From positions 10,695,001 through 10,759,000 of the forward strand of contig NC_088186.1 of NCBI RefSeq assembly GCF_028769735.1: DNA of 64,000 nt. The letters are read 5' to 3'. The stretch is from Zonotrichia leucophrys gambelii. Taxonomy: Eukaryota > Chordata > Aves > Passeriformes > Passerellidae. The notes beneath the pieces were generated by a model that was not told where the DNA came from, made no database searches, and was given only the letters and a program-made list of their open reading frames with translations. Both the position numbers and the translations under genes were made by a program. Position 1 is the stretch's first letter; each line of letters opens with the position of its first letter. Positions 1 through 32,965 of this stretch are shown in pieces.

Positions 1-20184
<20,184 letters not shown>

Positions 20185-21625
20185 CCTTCTCCCCGAGGGC
20201 CATCAGTCCTTGCCCAACCCAGTAGGAAGGCACAGCCAGGACTGCCTTTCAAGGGACACTGATGGGTTCTTCTGGGTGAGATGGGAGGAAAGCATCCTTC
20301 ATCCATACACGGTGACTCCATTGTATATCTCCCTCCCTTCCTAGGCCTGCTGCCATGCTCGTGCCCCAGGAAGCACGGCAGAACCAGGACAAGGTTTGGA
20401 CTTCACTGTACAGAGATAATTGCTTCCAAACAGTGCCACAATGATCAGAATTGCCACTGGCTGGCTCCGTGCAAGGGGAGAGGACTGCAGAAGGCACGCG
20501 GTGGCTGCTCTCCCACGGTAGCAGGGAAGAGCTGGTGCCAGACCACAAACCCGTGCTTAACCTCACAGGCTGCAGCCTTCTGAGCACACACAGCCCCTCA
20601 GACGTGTGCTCCACGTCTCCCACCACCTGGAGGGCTCCACAGTCCTGTGCAGCAGGAGCAGCCAGCTCCTGGTGTGGCAGGTTGGGCACATGTTCCTGCT
20701 GTGCCCAGAGACCCTCCCTTCTGCTGCAGGGGCTGGAAGATGTGTGCTCTGCTCCTTGCAGGGGATGGACACTATTCCCTTCCCTCTCACCGTCCCGTGG
20801 CTGTGACTCCGTTCCCATCCGTGGTCTGGCAGCAGCAGGAGAGCTCCCGCCCTGCAGCCCTCGCCCCTGAGCTAACCGCGGTACTCCGGAGCCTGGAGTG
20901 CCGCCAGCCGAGACCCCGGCTCCCACCTCTCCTGCACAGAAACATCCCCAGGACCTGGCCACGGCCAGCATGTAGCACTCACACAGCAGCTCTCCTGGCC
21001 AGGAATTCTCCACGGGAAATGGCTCTGGATGGTTGCACTGACCTCTACCCCAGCTCCACACTGCCTCAGCACCAGCAATGCAAGGAGAGATGCTGCTGGC
21101 TGGTCCCGGCTCGCTGCGGCCTCCCAGCCTGTCTGCACGGCCGGGGCACCACGGCCAGCGCTGGCGGCTCCCCTGCCACCCTCACCTGCAGTTCAGCTTG
21201 CCAGCAGCTCCCGCGGCTGCCCTGCAGCCCCAGCTCAAGGAAACGTGGAAAGCAGATCCCAGTTCGGGAGAAGGAACAGAACGGGCCGGGCTGACCCCGT
21301 CCCTCCCCGCACCGTCCTCCCCTCGGGCCCGCACGGGCACCCCGAGCATCCTCCCCGTGGGCAGCGGGGTGAGCAGCGTCTCCTGCCAGCGGAACACCCA
21401 GGGGCAGCGTGGTACCCACGGACTGCCCTCCCCGGCCCCAGGCTGCCCCCGCGGGCAGGATTTCACATGGCAGCTGAGGTCTGTGAGCATCGTCCCACCG
21501 ACTGCTGTGGCTCCATCATGTTCATCTAGCTCCAGCTGAGAAATCGGACCCATCCTACTTTATACGTCAATGTTACATGAATACCAAGTTTTTGCAAGAG
21601 CTCAGTAAAGTCTAGACTGGATCAT
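20185..21625 (+). other. GRIN1: Probable GRIN1 3' UTR
   Basis: About 1.4 kb after the C2' stop without another recognisable exon. It ends in a lower-GC stretch (from about 21540) holding a variant poly(A) signal. The extent is inferred from that signal. Confidence 0.6.
21604..21609 (+). terminator. GRIN1: Candidate GRIN1 poly(A) signal (AGTAAA)
   Basis: AGTAAA, a known weaker variant of AATAAA, in gctcagtaaagtct. No canonical AATAAA occurs between the C2' stop and this site. Confidence 0.5.
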
Positions 21626-22508
21626 GAAGTGGTTTATTCCAGAGCTGTGTGCCTCTTTCTGTCTCTGACCTCTGGCAAAGCTGGCGGGGAGCCCTGTGGT
21701 GAATCAGAGCCTCACCCAAGCCTGTGGCAGGGTCTGCAAACAGTGGAGGGACAGGAAGGGATGGAGAAACGAGGAGGGAGAAAGGCCAGGGGCTATAGAG
21801 GAGACTGGGAGGGAAAGGGCATCCCCACCCTGGGATACTCAGGTGCCAGAGAGCCTGCACAGCCAGGGTGGTACACAGGCCCTGCAGCGAGGGGATGGGG
21901 ACAGCAGGGAGCTGTCCAAACACCAGCACCACGGCAGCTGGCCCTGTCCCACCTCCATCCTGGGGAAAACTGTCCCCTGCCACTGTGGGCTCCCTCTCCT
22001 GGGAGCCAGCCTTTGGGAACAGGGGATGGACTGCAGGGATGAGGGCACTGGGGAAGTCCCCACACATCAGCCCATCTATAGGAAGGTCCATCAAGGGATA
22101 TCCAAAATAGGAGGGTCCCCCAGGGCTGAACTGAGGAGCATCACCCACCCACAGCACCTTCCCTTTGTGCTGAGACCTCCAGCCCAGCCTCCATGGGGGC
22201 TGAGCCTCAGGACAGTCTGAGGGAAGGAGCAGGGGTCAGGTGGTCGTGCAGGATGACAAACAAGGTCCCACCTCCACATGGGAAGCCCAGGCCTTCCTGG
22301 GAATGACTGAACCCTCTCTAGAGAGGGTCTGGGAGAGCTGGGATTGCTCCTGGGGCAGGGCTGGCAGCACTGGAGCAGCTGCTGCCTCCAGCATCTCCCT
22401 GCCAACCCCCTGCCCCACAGCAGGGATCTGGCCACGTGGCAGCACATGGGGCTGGCTTCTCTCTTAAAAATAAAAACAGGAGCAAGCCACCACTGAGGTG
22501 ACACGTGG
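21626..22508. other. Tail-to-tail spacer between GRIN1 and LRRC26
   Basis: GC-rich unique sequence with no convincing exon. Reverse-strand AATAAA occurs at 21633-21638 and at 22509-22514. Which one ends LRRC26 decides whether this stretch is spacer or 3' UTR. A forward AATAAA also lies near 22466. Confidence 0.5.
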
Positions 22509-22514
22509 TTTATT
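22509..22514 (-). terminator. LRRC26: Candidate LRRC26 poly(A) signal (AATAAA)
   Basis: TTTATT on the plus strand gives AATAAA on the minus strand, about 1.45 kb past the LRRC26 stop. A second candidate is at 21633-21638. Confidence 0.45.
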
Positions 22515-23389
22515 CATGTGTGATTCACTGAACCCTTGCCAGGAGCCTGCTGAAGGATGCTCTGACTCTTCCACAGCCCTGGCAGGTCCCAGCTCTTGCA
22601 AGGGCAGGAGATGGAGTGGACAAGGCTGGTGGTCACAGCATCTCATTGTGGCTCTAATCATCTTGCAGTGGGTAAGAGGTCAGGCCAAAAAGGGCTCTTG
22701 TTTCTCCTTGAAGGGTGTTTTTGTCACCCCAGCTTGTGGCTTTCTCGTGGAGCTCAGCTCCAGATCCTTCCAGGCCATTTCCCAGCAGGCTCACTAAGCA
22801 TTTCCAGCAGCATTTCCACAGGAAAGAGGAGGGACCAGGGCAGGGGCAGCCCCAGCTCTGATCTGTGGGTGATGGGGGGTGAGGCAGCAGCCAGGGCTGC
22901 TGCAAAGGGCCCCTGTAAAGGGCTTGTTTGTCCCTGCTCCCAACCCTGAGCTAACCCCACACCTTGGCTGGGGATGAGCTGTAGCCTAGGGAAAAGCTAT
23001 TGACAGAGAAACCGCTGTAGCCTCCCCATCCTTTGGCAGCTGCTGTGCCCAACCACAGCCCTGGCAGCTCAAGGCTCTTCCTGGCCCTCACCCTAAGCTT
23101 CAGCCTCACCCCAGACCTTGATTGTTGGCTGAACCATCTCAGCACCAGCATTCCTGACTCAATGGAAAAAACTATCAAAAGGAGCTTTTTGCAGCCAGCC
23201 CTGTCCTTGGGCAGAACACTGTCAGGCCTGGGGTGGTCTGACAGCCCCACGGAGGCTTTGGAATGCTCCCAACCACCCAGAGATCTCCAGTGCACCAAAA
23301 GCCACACAGACAGCTCTGAGGTACCCTAAAAGGAAAAAAGTGCCTGCCAGGACATGGAAGCCAAACATGGTGTTTAGGTGGAGTTCTGA

Positions 23390-23660
23390 GAGCACAGAAA
23401 AAAAGCACTGAGGCTGCTGGGGTCACTGAAGGCAGTCAGAGGGTGCAGGGGGCACCAATAGGCCCAAGGAACAAACTGAAAGGCACACAGAGGCTCCTGG
23501 GCTGCACCAAAAGGCAAATGGTGACTCCTGGGGTGGCCTGAAAGGCACCAAGAGAATATGGTGTGTCCTGGGATGCACACAGGGACTCCCAGGCTGCACC
23601 TAAAGGCACAGTGAGGCACATGGGGCATCCTAAATGCACACTGGGCAGCACAGGGGGCAG
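23390..23660. repeat. Diverged tandem repeat (about 30 bp)
   Basis: Loose repetition of aaaggcac, then a G-rich half, then a cctggg/gctgcacc half, with heavy divergence. It lies in the presumed LRRC26 3' UTR. Confidence 0.6.
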
Positions 23661-23959
23661 GACAAGGGGAGAAGGATGCCCCCAGGAAGGGGATATGCAG
23701 ATCTGAGGGTGGCCCTGGGGAGCCTCCCAAAACATTGAGAGCATTTTTGGTCAGCCCATGCCCCTGCAGGGAGCTGAGCTGGAGGCTGCTCCCCGCTGGC
23801 AGAGGCAGCTTGGCACCATCTTGGGGGACTCTGAGAGAACCCAGAGCGACTCCAGGAACAGAACTTCCTCTGGGACGAGTCTGCAGCAGGTGGGTGCAGG
23901 CAGCTGGAGAGGGGCAGGGATGGAGCCCAGGCTGCCAGGGCAGGGCTTGCCTGGGCCCC

Positions 23960-25702
23960 TCAGTGCACCCTGCAGACGCGGGGTCTCCTCCAGCAGTGGG
24001 ACTCCCGGCGCAGGCTGTGGTAGAACACCACCAGAGAGCCCAGGAAGGTGCAGAAGAAGATGCTGGCCAGGAAGGAGAAGGGCCCGATGGTGAAGAAGGC
24101 GATGTAGTGCTCGGGGGACAGGGAGGTGTCCTGGCACTGCCTGAAGGACTCGTCCCCAAAGGCCATGATCGGATACTTGTTCAGCTGCTCTGGAACTCTG
24201 CAGAGGAGCAAATTCTTCTCTGGAAGAGAGAGAGAAGCAGTGCTGGAGGGCACACTGGGCAGCTGGGAAAGGCAGGGGCCAAGGACAGGGGGATGGCAGG
24301 TCTGCATGGGACAGATGGCACCAGGGCAGGAGGACGGGGGCCAGCATCACCAACATCCCCCGTGTCAGGGTGCAAAGAAGGGGAACAGTGAGCTTCAGGA
24401 GTCACCTGTGTGGGATGGGATGGGTTGGGATGGGATGGGATGGGATGGGATGGGATGGGATGGGATGGGAGGTGGGCACAGTGCTGGAGGGGACATAGGA
24501 AGATGGGTTTGGGCAGGAGGGCAGGTGGGGCAGGCAAAGGGGAGGGACTGGCTCCCAGAAGACAGATGTGGGGAGCAGTGAGCAGCCAGCCTGGAGATGC
24601 CACAGAAGGTCCCAGCCAGAACAAGTGCAGTCACACATCCGAGCTGGAAGCGAGCAGGAGGGGGCAGCAGTAGTGGGAGAGACTTTGCTGGCAGAGCTGT
24701 CTTTCAATAGGGCTCGTGGGGGAAGAAATGCAGGATCAGAAGCAGGTTGATGAAGGCTTTGGGGAAGGGGCTGAAAGCATTGCATCCTCGATGGATCAGC
24801 GGTGATGTGCGCCCTGACACACGGGCTCTACCTGCCCCCCCAGGTGCCATGTGCAGGACTGGTGCCACTGCTGGGGCCAGCACTGGGTGCCTGTCCCTGG
24901 GACACTGGCAGGCAATCCCTGCTGCTGACCAGAACCAAAATGTGGGCACCAACTGAGACCCAGCGGTGTATCACCCAAGCAGACACAGGAGCTGGCATGA
25001 CCTAAGGACAGCTTCGGGGAACCTCACCCCGAGGGCACTGACCCCCCAAGCCCCCAGGCAGGCGGCAGCCAGGGTGCTGGGTCTGCCTCAGCCCTGGCAG
25101 GGTGACCAGGCAGCACGGAGCGCGCGGGGGGCTTGGGGACAGCGCTCTGGGCACTCACCTCGCACTTTGTCCCTGTTGCGGCGGAGCCAGCGCCAGAGGG
25201 GCAGGATGCTGCAGCTGCACACCCAGGGGTTGTCCTGCAGGAGAAGCGCCTGGAGCTGGGGCAAGGCTCCCGGCACCCCGGGCTCCAGCTGCCCCAGCCT
25301 GTTGTTGGTCAGGTTGAGCGTGGCCAGGCCGGTGAGGGGCCGGAAGGTGTCGGGGGTGAGCACGCTGAGGTGGTTGTGGCTCAGGTCCAGCGCCTGCAGC
25401 GCCCCGAGCCCCCGCAGCGCCTGAGGGTGGATCAGCTCCAGGCGGTTGTGGGCCAGGCTGAGCAGGCGCAGCCCCGGCAGCGGGGGGAAGGAGCGGGGTC
25501 CCAGCACGGAGATGAAGTTGTGGGCCAGCCGCAGGGTGCTGGTGTTGGCCGAGAGGCTCCAGGGCACCTCGAGGAGGCCCCGCTGGCTGCAGTCCGCCTC
25601 TCCCGGGGAGCAGCGGCAGGCGGCCGGGCAGGCGGCCGGGGCCGGCGGGCACAGCAGCAGCAGCAGGCCCAGCACGGGGCCGGGGAGCCTCCAGCAGCCC
25701 AT
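23960..25702 (-). CDS. LRRC26: Leucine-rich repeat protein 26, BK channel gamma subunit
   Basis: Single-pass LRR membrane protein. The mammalian orthologue binds BK (KCNMA1) channels and shifts activation to negative voltages. Two coding exons, 25702-25159 and 24219-23960, flank an intron with donor gtgagt and acceptor ttccag, giving 267 residues. Features: signal peptide (1-24, MGCWRLPGPVLGLLLLLCPP), N-terminal cysteine cap (C25, C29, C31, C38), about five LRRs with the LxxLxLxxN pattern, C-terminal cap (C162, C164, C188, C210), membrane helix about 220-247, then a basic cytoplasmic tail with RR and WRRPR. Potential glycosylation at N53 and N130. ATG context is gcagccATGg. The symbol rests on architecture plus position next to GRIN1; related LRRC38/52/55 are less likely. 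The tail is shorter than I recall for human. Confidence 0.88.
24411..24470 (+). repeat. (TGGGA)12 microsatellite
   Basis: Twelve pentamers, one changed to TGGGT (24421-24425), in the LRRC26 intron. Confidence 0.95.
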
Positions 25703-28700
25703 GGCTGCCCCCGAGGCACAGAGGGCTCCCTGCCCCCTCGGACAGGCTCCCTAGAGCCCCGGGCCGTGCTCAGCCCCCCGGCCGTGCCCGGTGCCCTCGG
25801 CGGAGCCCGGCGGCGCTGGCTGGAGGGGCCGGGCTGTGCTCGGCTCCCCGCTGCCGCTCGCAGTCATGCCCTGCTCGCCCGGCTGCAGACCTGCATGGGG
25901 CTCTGCTCCCGGACCCGGTTTTCCTCGGGGTGGAGCTGCCCTTTTTTCAGCAAATATTTTTACTATGATGCTTGCCCTGCAAGGTGTGGAACCGTGCCCA
26001 CGTCCCTCCCTCCCCCAGGCACCGGTCCAGCCAGGTAAGCAGCCAGCTCTGCGTGGCCTGGGATTAACTGCTTGTGTGTGCTGCTGGCTGGAGAGCTGGA
26101 AATCGGCAAATCCAGATCCATCTCTAAGCCTCCATCCTCCCCAGAGGCATCCCCCACAGGCATGCTGCCTCAACAGCCAGGTACAGAGGGGTGTATGGGC
26201 CCAGGAGCCCCATAAGTGGCTGAGTTACCAGGAAAAAACATAACTGAGACAGAATCATATCATTTGAAGGTCTTAGCCCATCTTATGTGCTGTCCCACCA
26301 CGCCCAGGGGCCCTCAGTGTGGAGCTGCGCTGGGAACTATGGCCCACCCTGCTGAGCCCAGCCCTTGCCCAAGCCCTGTCTGTCCTGCAGGAGACCACCA
26401 GCCCTGCCGGCATGAGGAGGGCTGGGGTTACATCCCATGGGCACCTTCCTCCTTCCCAGGAGGGGAACAGTCCGTGTGCACATGCAGGGGGATGCAGGAG
26501 CCCCCAGTGAGAAGCATGGCAAAGGTGACCTTGCCAGGCTGCAGCCACCCAAAACTGGTTTGCCCTCCCCCCGGCATGGCAGTGCCAGTTCCATAGGGCT
26601 CAAAGTCTGCCTCCACCCTGTTTACACCCTCTCTGCCCCAAAGCCACCCAAAGCCTGGCTGCTGAAGGCTGGGCTGCTGTCACCTGCCAGTGCCCCTGCC
26701 CCTGGCAGAGCTCAGTGGGGACTGGGCCACCAAGGGACGTGACTGGCAGCACCTCATCCCGCTGAGAGCCAGAGGGGTGCCCAGAGCAGGGACACTCACA
26801 CCCAGCAGGACACAGTGGCCATGGTCCCAGAGGAATCCCTGTCCCTCTGCCCCACGGCCAAGGGGCTGGATGGGCACAGTTGCACCCGAGGACAAGGCCA
26901 GGATGTTCCCAAATCTGGGACAGAAGCAGCAGGCAGAGGGTTTATTAATAGCATCCCAAGGAGCTTTGGTTTGTTTATCTATCCTGCAGCAAACTCGCTT
27001 TGCTGCATTAATCCCCATCTGGAAATAATTCAGAGGAATCCACCAGCCCAGCCCAGCCCCAGGGCAAGGGCACAAACCCAGTGCCATGTGCAGCTGCAGC
27101 CCCAGCTCATCCCATCTGCAGCCACAGGCTGTATGGAGACCTGAATTTTGAGGGAGTCCTGTCCCAAAATGCTCTTCCCCCGCAGGACTTTCATTGCCCA
27201 CTCCCTGCATCCGTCTGGAATCAGGTGAGAAGTGCAACATTCATGCAAAAAATAACTCAAACCACTATTAAAAGCAAGGTCATTTCCAGCTTTTGTGCAC
27301 AAAGAGCCCAGGAGGCTGAAAATCCTGAAAACTCAGCTCCTCCGGAAGGCCCTTGCTGTCACCCTGATGGCACGTGGCAGGAGAGCTGTCCCTGCCAGGG
27401 ACATGGCCAGACATCATCCCACGCTTGCCTGGTGCCACTCCTGTTCTCCATCCACTGGCTGCACCCTGCTGCCATGGCAGGCTGGGGACACGTGGGGTCC
27501 TGAACCCCAGCAGTGCCACCTCTGCCCTTTGCCACCTGCTGCCAGTGCTGAGGGCCCTGGCACTGCCCCTTCCTGGAGCATGGGGACCCAGAACCACGCA
27601 GGAGGAGCCCAGGGCCCCGTCCCCAGCCAGAGAAGTGCTCACCAGTGCCCCGCTCCCCCTCCACGATGCCCCTCCTGTGGTTCTGGGCTCCACATGGAAT
27701 GTGGCAGGACAGGCTGCTCCCAGCAGCTGCTCTGCCAGGCCAGCTTGGGTGCCTGTGCCAGGGGAGGAGCCCCCAGGGCACAGCACTGGGCACTGGCCCT
27801 GCAGCCAGCATGCCAAAAGCATTCCCAGAGTGATGGAGGGGATGATCCCTCCTTCAGGGGCTGGCTGGGAGCAGGGGGACATCCATGGAGGAAGGAAGCA
27901 AGGCCCAAGTCCCCCAGAGGGGCTCTGGTGCTGGGGGGAGGCAGGGAAGCAGGGACATGGGCTATGGGACAGACAGCCATGGGTTTGGTCACCCAACACT
28001 GGGGACCCAAAGGTGCTGGGCTGAGCACAGAGCTGCTGGCACCTCTGCAGGGAGGCATGGGCCCTTCCTACCCCCTCACCCACTGCTGAGTCTTTGGGGA
28101 GAAATGGAGATAGGGGAGGAGGTGCATTAGCACTCAGTGATAGCTCTTATCCATTCCTTGAAGGCTTTAATTTCTCACACATTTCTCGCACATAATTTCT
28201 CTCCCAGGTAATTAAAGGTTCAAGGCAGGACTCACATGGAATTTCTGACCCATCTGCCCTGGGGCACCCCAGGTTTGTTCTTCTGGGAACATCTCAGCTG
28301 GGGCTGTTTTATGGCAGGTGACACCAAGTGGCAGAATGGTGCATGAGCTCTGTGCAGGGCTGGGTGCTGTCCACGGCTGATGGAATCCTCTGGCTGCTGC
28401 AGCCCTGCCCCAGCGCAGGGAATATCCAAGCACCAGGACTGCCCAGGAGGCACAAGGTCCCTGCCAGCCCCAGGGAGGCACAGGCTGGGGTCCCTGCTCA
28501 GCCCTGAGGGGGTTCCTGGTGTTGGGCTTTTGCAAGAGCTCATAAACCACATGGAAAACAGATGCAGAAAATGAGCCCTGAGGAAGAGCTGCAAGAGCTG
28601 CCCAGGCAACACCAAGCCCTGGCCAAGAGCTGTTTCAGTATCACCCTGTGCAGCCCAGTGCTTCCAGTTTGGCCCCTGTTAGCCCAGACCAGCTACCTGG

Positions 28701-29119
28701 GCTCTTGTCCTTGCACCCTGGTGTGGAGTCAGGCAGGGAAAGCCATGTAGGCAGCAGGGCACAACTGGAAAAACAGCAGCAGGGTTTGTGTGTGTGAGGA
28801 AAGGGTCAGGCAGGAAAAGCCAAACCTGGCATGAGCCACAGAGCAGGAGGCCAAGCAGGAGCTTCTTGAGCTCAGCTCTCCTCCCACAGCGGAGCAACAT
28901 CCGAGGTTTCCTGACAACTCTGTCAACCTCAATTTCAACCGTCCTACTATCCCAATGCCAAAATTTTTCATGCAGTTGGCCAGGAGAGCAAACACTCCCA
29001 GCACAGCAACCCAGCAGGGCAGGTCACGTCTCCCCCACCCGCCACAGGCAGGGCTTGCCCCGAGCCAGGGTTGCCAGCAAACAGGACCAGGATGTGCAGC
29101 CCAGCAGGAGCAAAGTGTC
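25703..29119. other. Intergenic, LRRC26 upstream to RNF224 3' end
   Basis: The first 200 bp or so continue the CpG-rich sequence of LRRC26 exon 1 and probably include its promoter. The rest is moderately GC-rich unique sequence with short AT-richer islands (26930-27030, 28120-28220, 28890-28980). I see no exon of recognisable homology. Confidence 0.5.
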
Positions 29120-29125
29120 TTTAAT
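29120..29125 (-). terminator. RNF224: Candidate RNF224 poly(A) signal (ATTAAA)
   Basis: TTTAAT on the plus strand reads ATTAAA on the minus strand about 420 bp past the RNF224 stop. It is the first common poly(A) hexamer I noticed downstream of the gene. Confidence 0.4.
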
Positions 29126-29255
29126 AGACCTGGAGCTCTCAGGGCGCTGCACACAGCCCATGGCATCGCTGTGCCAGGCCCCTGTCCCCTGCCAGGCGGT
29201 GCTCGGTGCCACTGTCCTTGCTGCAGGGCCACATGCTTGGGGGAACCGAGCATGA

Positions 29256-29308
29256 GCCAGGTCCAGGTCCGGCATGGTGACCCCTCCGCGCGGCATGGGC
29301 ATGTTCTG
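29256..29308 (-). pseudogene. Partial copy of RNF224 coding sequence
   Basis: Fifty-three bases match RNF224 coding bases 29759-29811 with three mismatches, same orientation. In the parental frame it would read QN-M-P-M-P-RGGVTM-P-DLDLA, so all three differences change an amino acid. No RING cysteines are included. It lies between the RNF224 stop and its likely poly(A) signal, so it is probably transcribed as 3' UTR. Confidence 0.8.
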
Positions 29309-29544
29309 TGCTCAGGGCCAGGGAATGTCTGTGATGGCTGGACCAGGTTTCTGAGCCATCAGCAGGGCAGACGGGCAGGATGAGGGGGTGGTACCATCCT
29401 GATCCCCTGCTGCTGCACCCCAAATCCGGACAGGATGGGCAGGAAAGCCGTGCCCAGGCTGAAGCCCTTCGCGGGCTGCCAGCACAGCCCCGGCCCTGCA
29501 GTCCCCAGCGGGTCCCAGAGGCAGTCGCGGGCCGGCCCGGGGGC

Positions 29545-30480
<936 letters not shown>

Positions 30481-30777
30481 TCAGGTGGGGTCTGGTACAC
30501 ACTAGTATGTTTGCAAACTTCTCCCGGAGCCCACCAACACTCTGTTCCTTCTCGGGTGACCTCAAGTGTGTTGGTGCACACGGGTACCACTCTCTCCCCT
30601 CCTCCCAGTTCCCCCATCCCTACCTGTCCTGAGATGCCTCCCAGGGCCTCGGGTTTGGTGGCAGAAGGGCTGTGCTGTGCCGGGGGCTGTGGCAGTCCCG
30701 TGGGGAGCATCGGGGGGCTGAGCCGCCAGCCAGCTCCCTGTGGCTGCCCGTGGCCGTGGTAGTGGGCAGGGGCTCAC

Positions 30778-30860
30778 CTTTCAGGGACAGCTGCTATTGG
30801 ATCTGCTGCAGGGAAGCCAAGCCCGGGAGATTGGGTTACAAGCACCTGGGTAACAAAGAC
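30778..30860 (-). other. RNF224: Candidate non-coding first exon of RNF224
   Basis: On the minus strand, ccctgaaag|gtgagc forms a strong donor ending at 30778, about 0.7 kb upstream of the acceptor beside the RNF224 ATG. The 5' limit is a guess. Confidence 0.3.
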
Positions 30861-32627
30861 CTCTGAAATCTAAGCCCAGGAATGGTCAATAACCATCAGC
30901 CTGTGCTTCACTGACAGAAGGAACCGTCTCTGGGAGGCCAAGGAGCTCTGGGTCCACCCTAGGCAGAGAACTTGGATGTTGTCTGGACCTGGGCAGCAGC
31001 AACGGAGTCTTCCACGTCCTGGGCCACCCTTCAGAGCCAAGAACATCCGGGCAGACGTCGGCCAGCAGAGACCCCCTGGCGCTGCAGCATCCCCAGGTGC
31101 TCCGGGCTGTGGGCACAGCTGTGACAGGAGCGGGGGGCACGGTGGGGTGGCAGGGCTGGCACTGCTGCAGGGACACTCTGGCAGTGCCCAGACGTGGGGT
31201 GTGGAGCCTGGGGGTGACTGTGACCTGCCCTGCCCTGCCCTGTGAGGCTGCAGGCTCTGCAGGCTCAGTTACCAATGCTCAGCGTCAGGCTGGGGACACC
31301 CCAGCATCCCACAGGGACACCTGCAAGGTGCAGGACCCAGGGGAGGTGACAATGCCAGGGAGGTGCCAGACTGTCCCCACAGCTGCCCGGGCTCCAGCAG
31401 CGAAGTCCCAGCCTTAGCATGGAGGGGCTGCAGACTGAAGAGGGAGCGTGGTAGGGGGACAGGTCCTGAGCCTGGGATCCTGGGGGACGAGAGCCCGTCC
31501 TGGAGGCAGGGCAGGGCAGGGCAGGAGGGCCAGGACAGGCAGGGCAGGCAGGAGCGTTCCCGCGGGCAGCAGCTCCCACTGCCGGCGGGAGCGGGCACGC
31601 AGACAGGCAGCGCCGCCGCCTCACCAGCAGCCCTCGGGCCGTGTTCCCAGCACAGCTCAGAGAAGGAATTGGGCATTTTGGAAATGAAGATCCCCACGGG
31701 GTCACTGCAGAAGGGCTCAGCTCCTGATGCTGGTGCCTGCGAGCGAGGAAGCAGCTCCGGGAGCACGGCACCCCTGGGGCACACATCCCGACCCAGGAGT
31801 GACCCAGCCCTGTCACGGGCTGGGTGTGCCATGGGTGCCCAGACAGGGGGTGGCACCCCGTGGCAGGGTTTTGCCTTCCCGTTGCCAGGCCAGTGGCAAA
31901 CACAGGCGGTGGGGCCGGTTTGGGACAGGGCTGTGCCAGGGAAATTGGTTCTGGTCAAACCAATTGGAACAAGGGCCGTGTGGATCAGGATCCAGCTGTG
32001 TAGGATTCCAGCTGTGCCCTGGCATGCTGGGGTACCACCGTGCCTGCCTGTGCTGGGTGCAGCCCCTGGGTGCTGGCAGCCAGGGCAGAGCTGGCTTCTG
32101 GCGGGCTCAGTGTGCTCCTCCAGGGCCGTGCAGGGCTGGGGCTGTCCCAGGCTGTGCTTCTGCCACCCAACACACAGCGCTGGCCTGGCTCAGCTGCCAC
32201 AGGGACAGCAGAGCTGCAGTCCCATGGGGGCTCTGCCACAAAACTTCCGTGGGTGAGAGGGCTGGGCTTGGCTCTGTGCACAGCCAGGGGTGCCCTGGCA
32301 CTGCTCAGAGGCAGTGACCCCTCAGGCTGCCTCTCCTGCTCCACATCCACACCCACACACACCCCCAGGTGTCCTGCCTGTCCTCCTTCCCCCTCCAGCC
32401 CCTGCCCATCAGCCCTCTTGTCCCTCCCTGATGCCAGCAGAGCTCTGTCCCATTGAGGGGCTGTGCCCAGCTGCCCTTGGCCACTCCTGCCCCTTGCTGG
32501 GCACCCCAGCTCAGCACAGGCAGGGTTTGAGGCAGGGGAGCCCTTGGTGGCAGGGACTGTGCATCTGCCACGCTGACACCAAGGGCACCACCAGCCCTGC
32601 CAAAAGCCCACCTGGATCCAGGAACAG

Positions 32628-32965
32628 AGAATCACAGAACCATTAAGGTTGGAAATTATATTTTAAATCATTAAGTCAAATATCAACCCAGCAGTACCAC
32701 GTTCACCCTAACCTATGTCCCCAAGTGCCACATCGACTCATGTTTTGAACACTCCCAGGGATGGTGACTCCACCACGGCCCTGGGCAGCCTGTGCCAGGG
32801 CTTTACAGCCCTTTCAGTGAAACGTTTTTTCCGAATATCCAACATATCCCCTGGCACAACCTGAGGCTATTTCCTCTTGTCCTGTCACTTGTTACTCGGG
32901 AAGAGACCAGACTTCACTTCCCAACAGCTCCTTGCAGGGAGCTGTGTGGAGCAATAAGGTGTCCC
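32628..32965 (-). mobile_element. CR1 LINE, 3'-end fragment
   Basis: Begins agaatcacagaaccattaag, the reverse complement of the CR1 3' terminus. It continues through the typical CR1 blocks agggatggtgactccaccac, gggcagcctgtgccaggg and cctcttgtcctgtcacttg. Insertion is in minus orientation, 5'-truncated as usual for CR1, with no intact reading frame. Confidence 0.93.

Noticed and set aside
25133..26038. 301-codon plus-strand frame opposite LRRC26
   Set aside because: It is a shadow of the GC-rich LRRC26 first exon; the minus strand carries the LRR protein.
27280..28089. Overlapping frames of about 265 codons on both strands
   Set aside because: No signal peptide, domain or splice-site support; composition follows the local GC content. 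TMEM210, expected near here in mammals, was not recognised.
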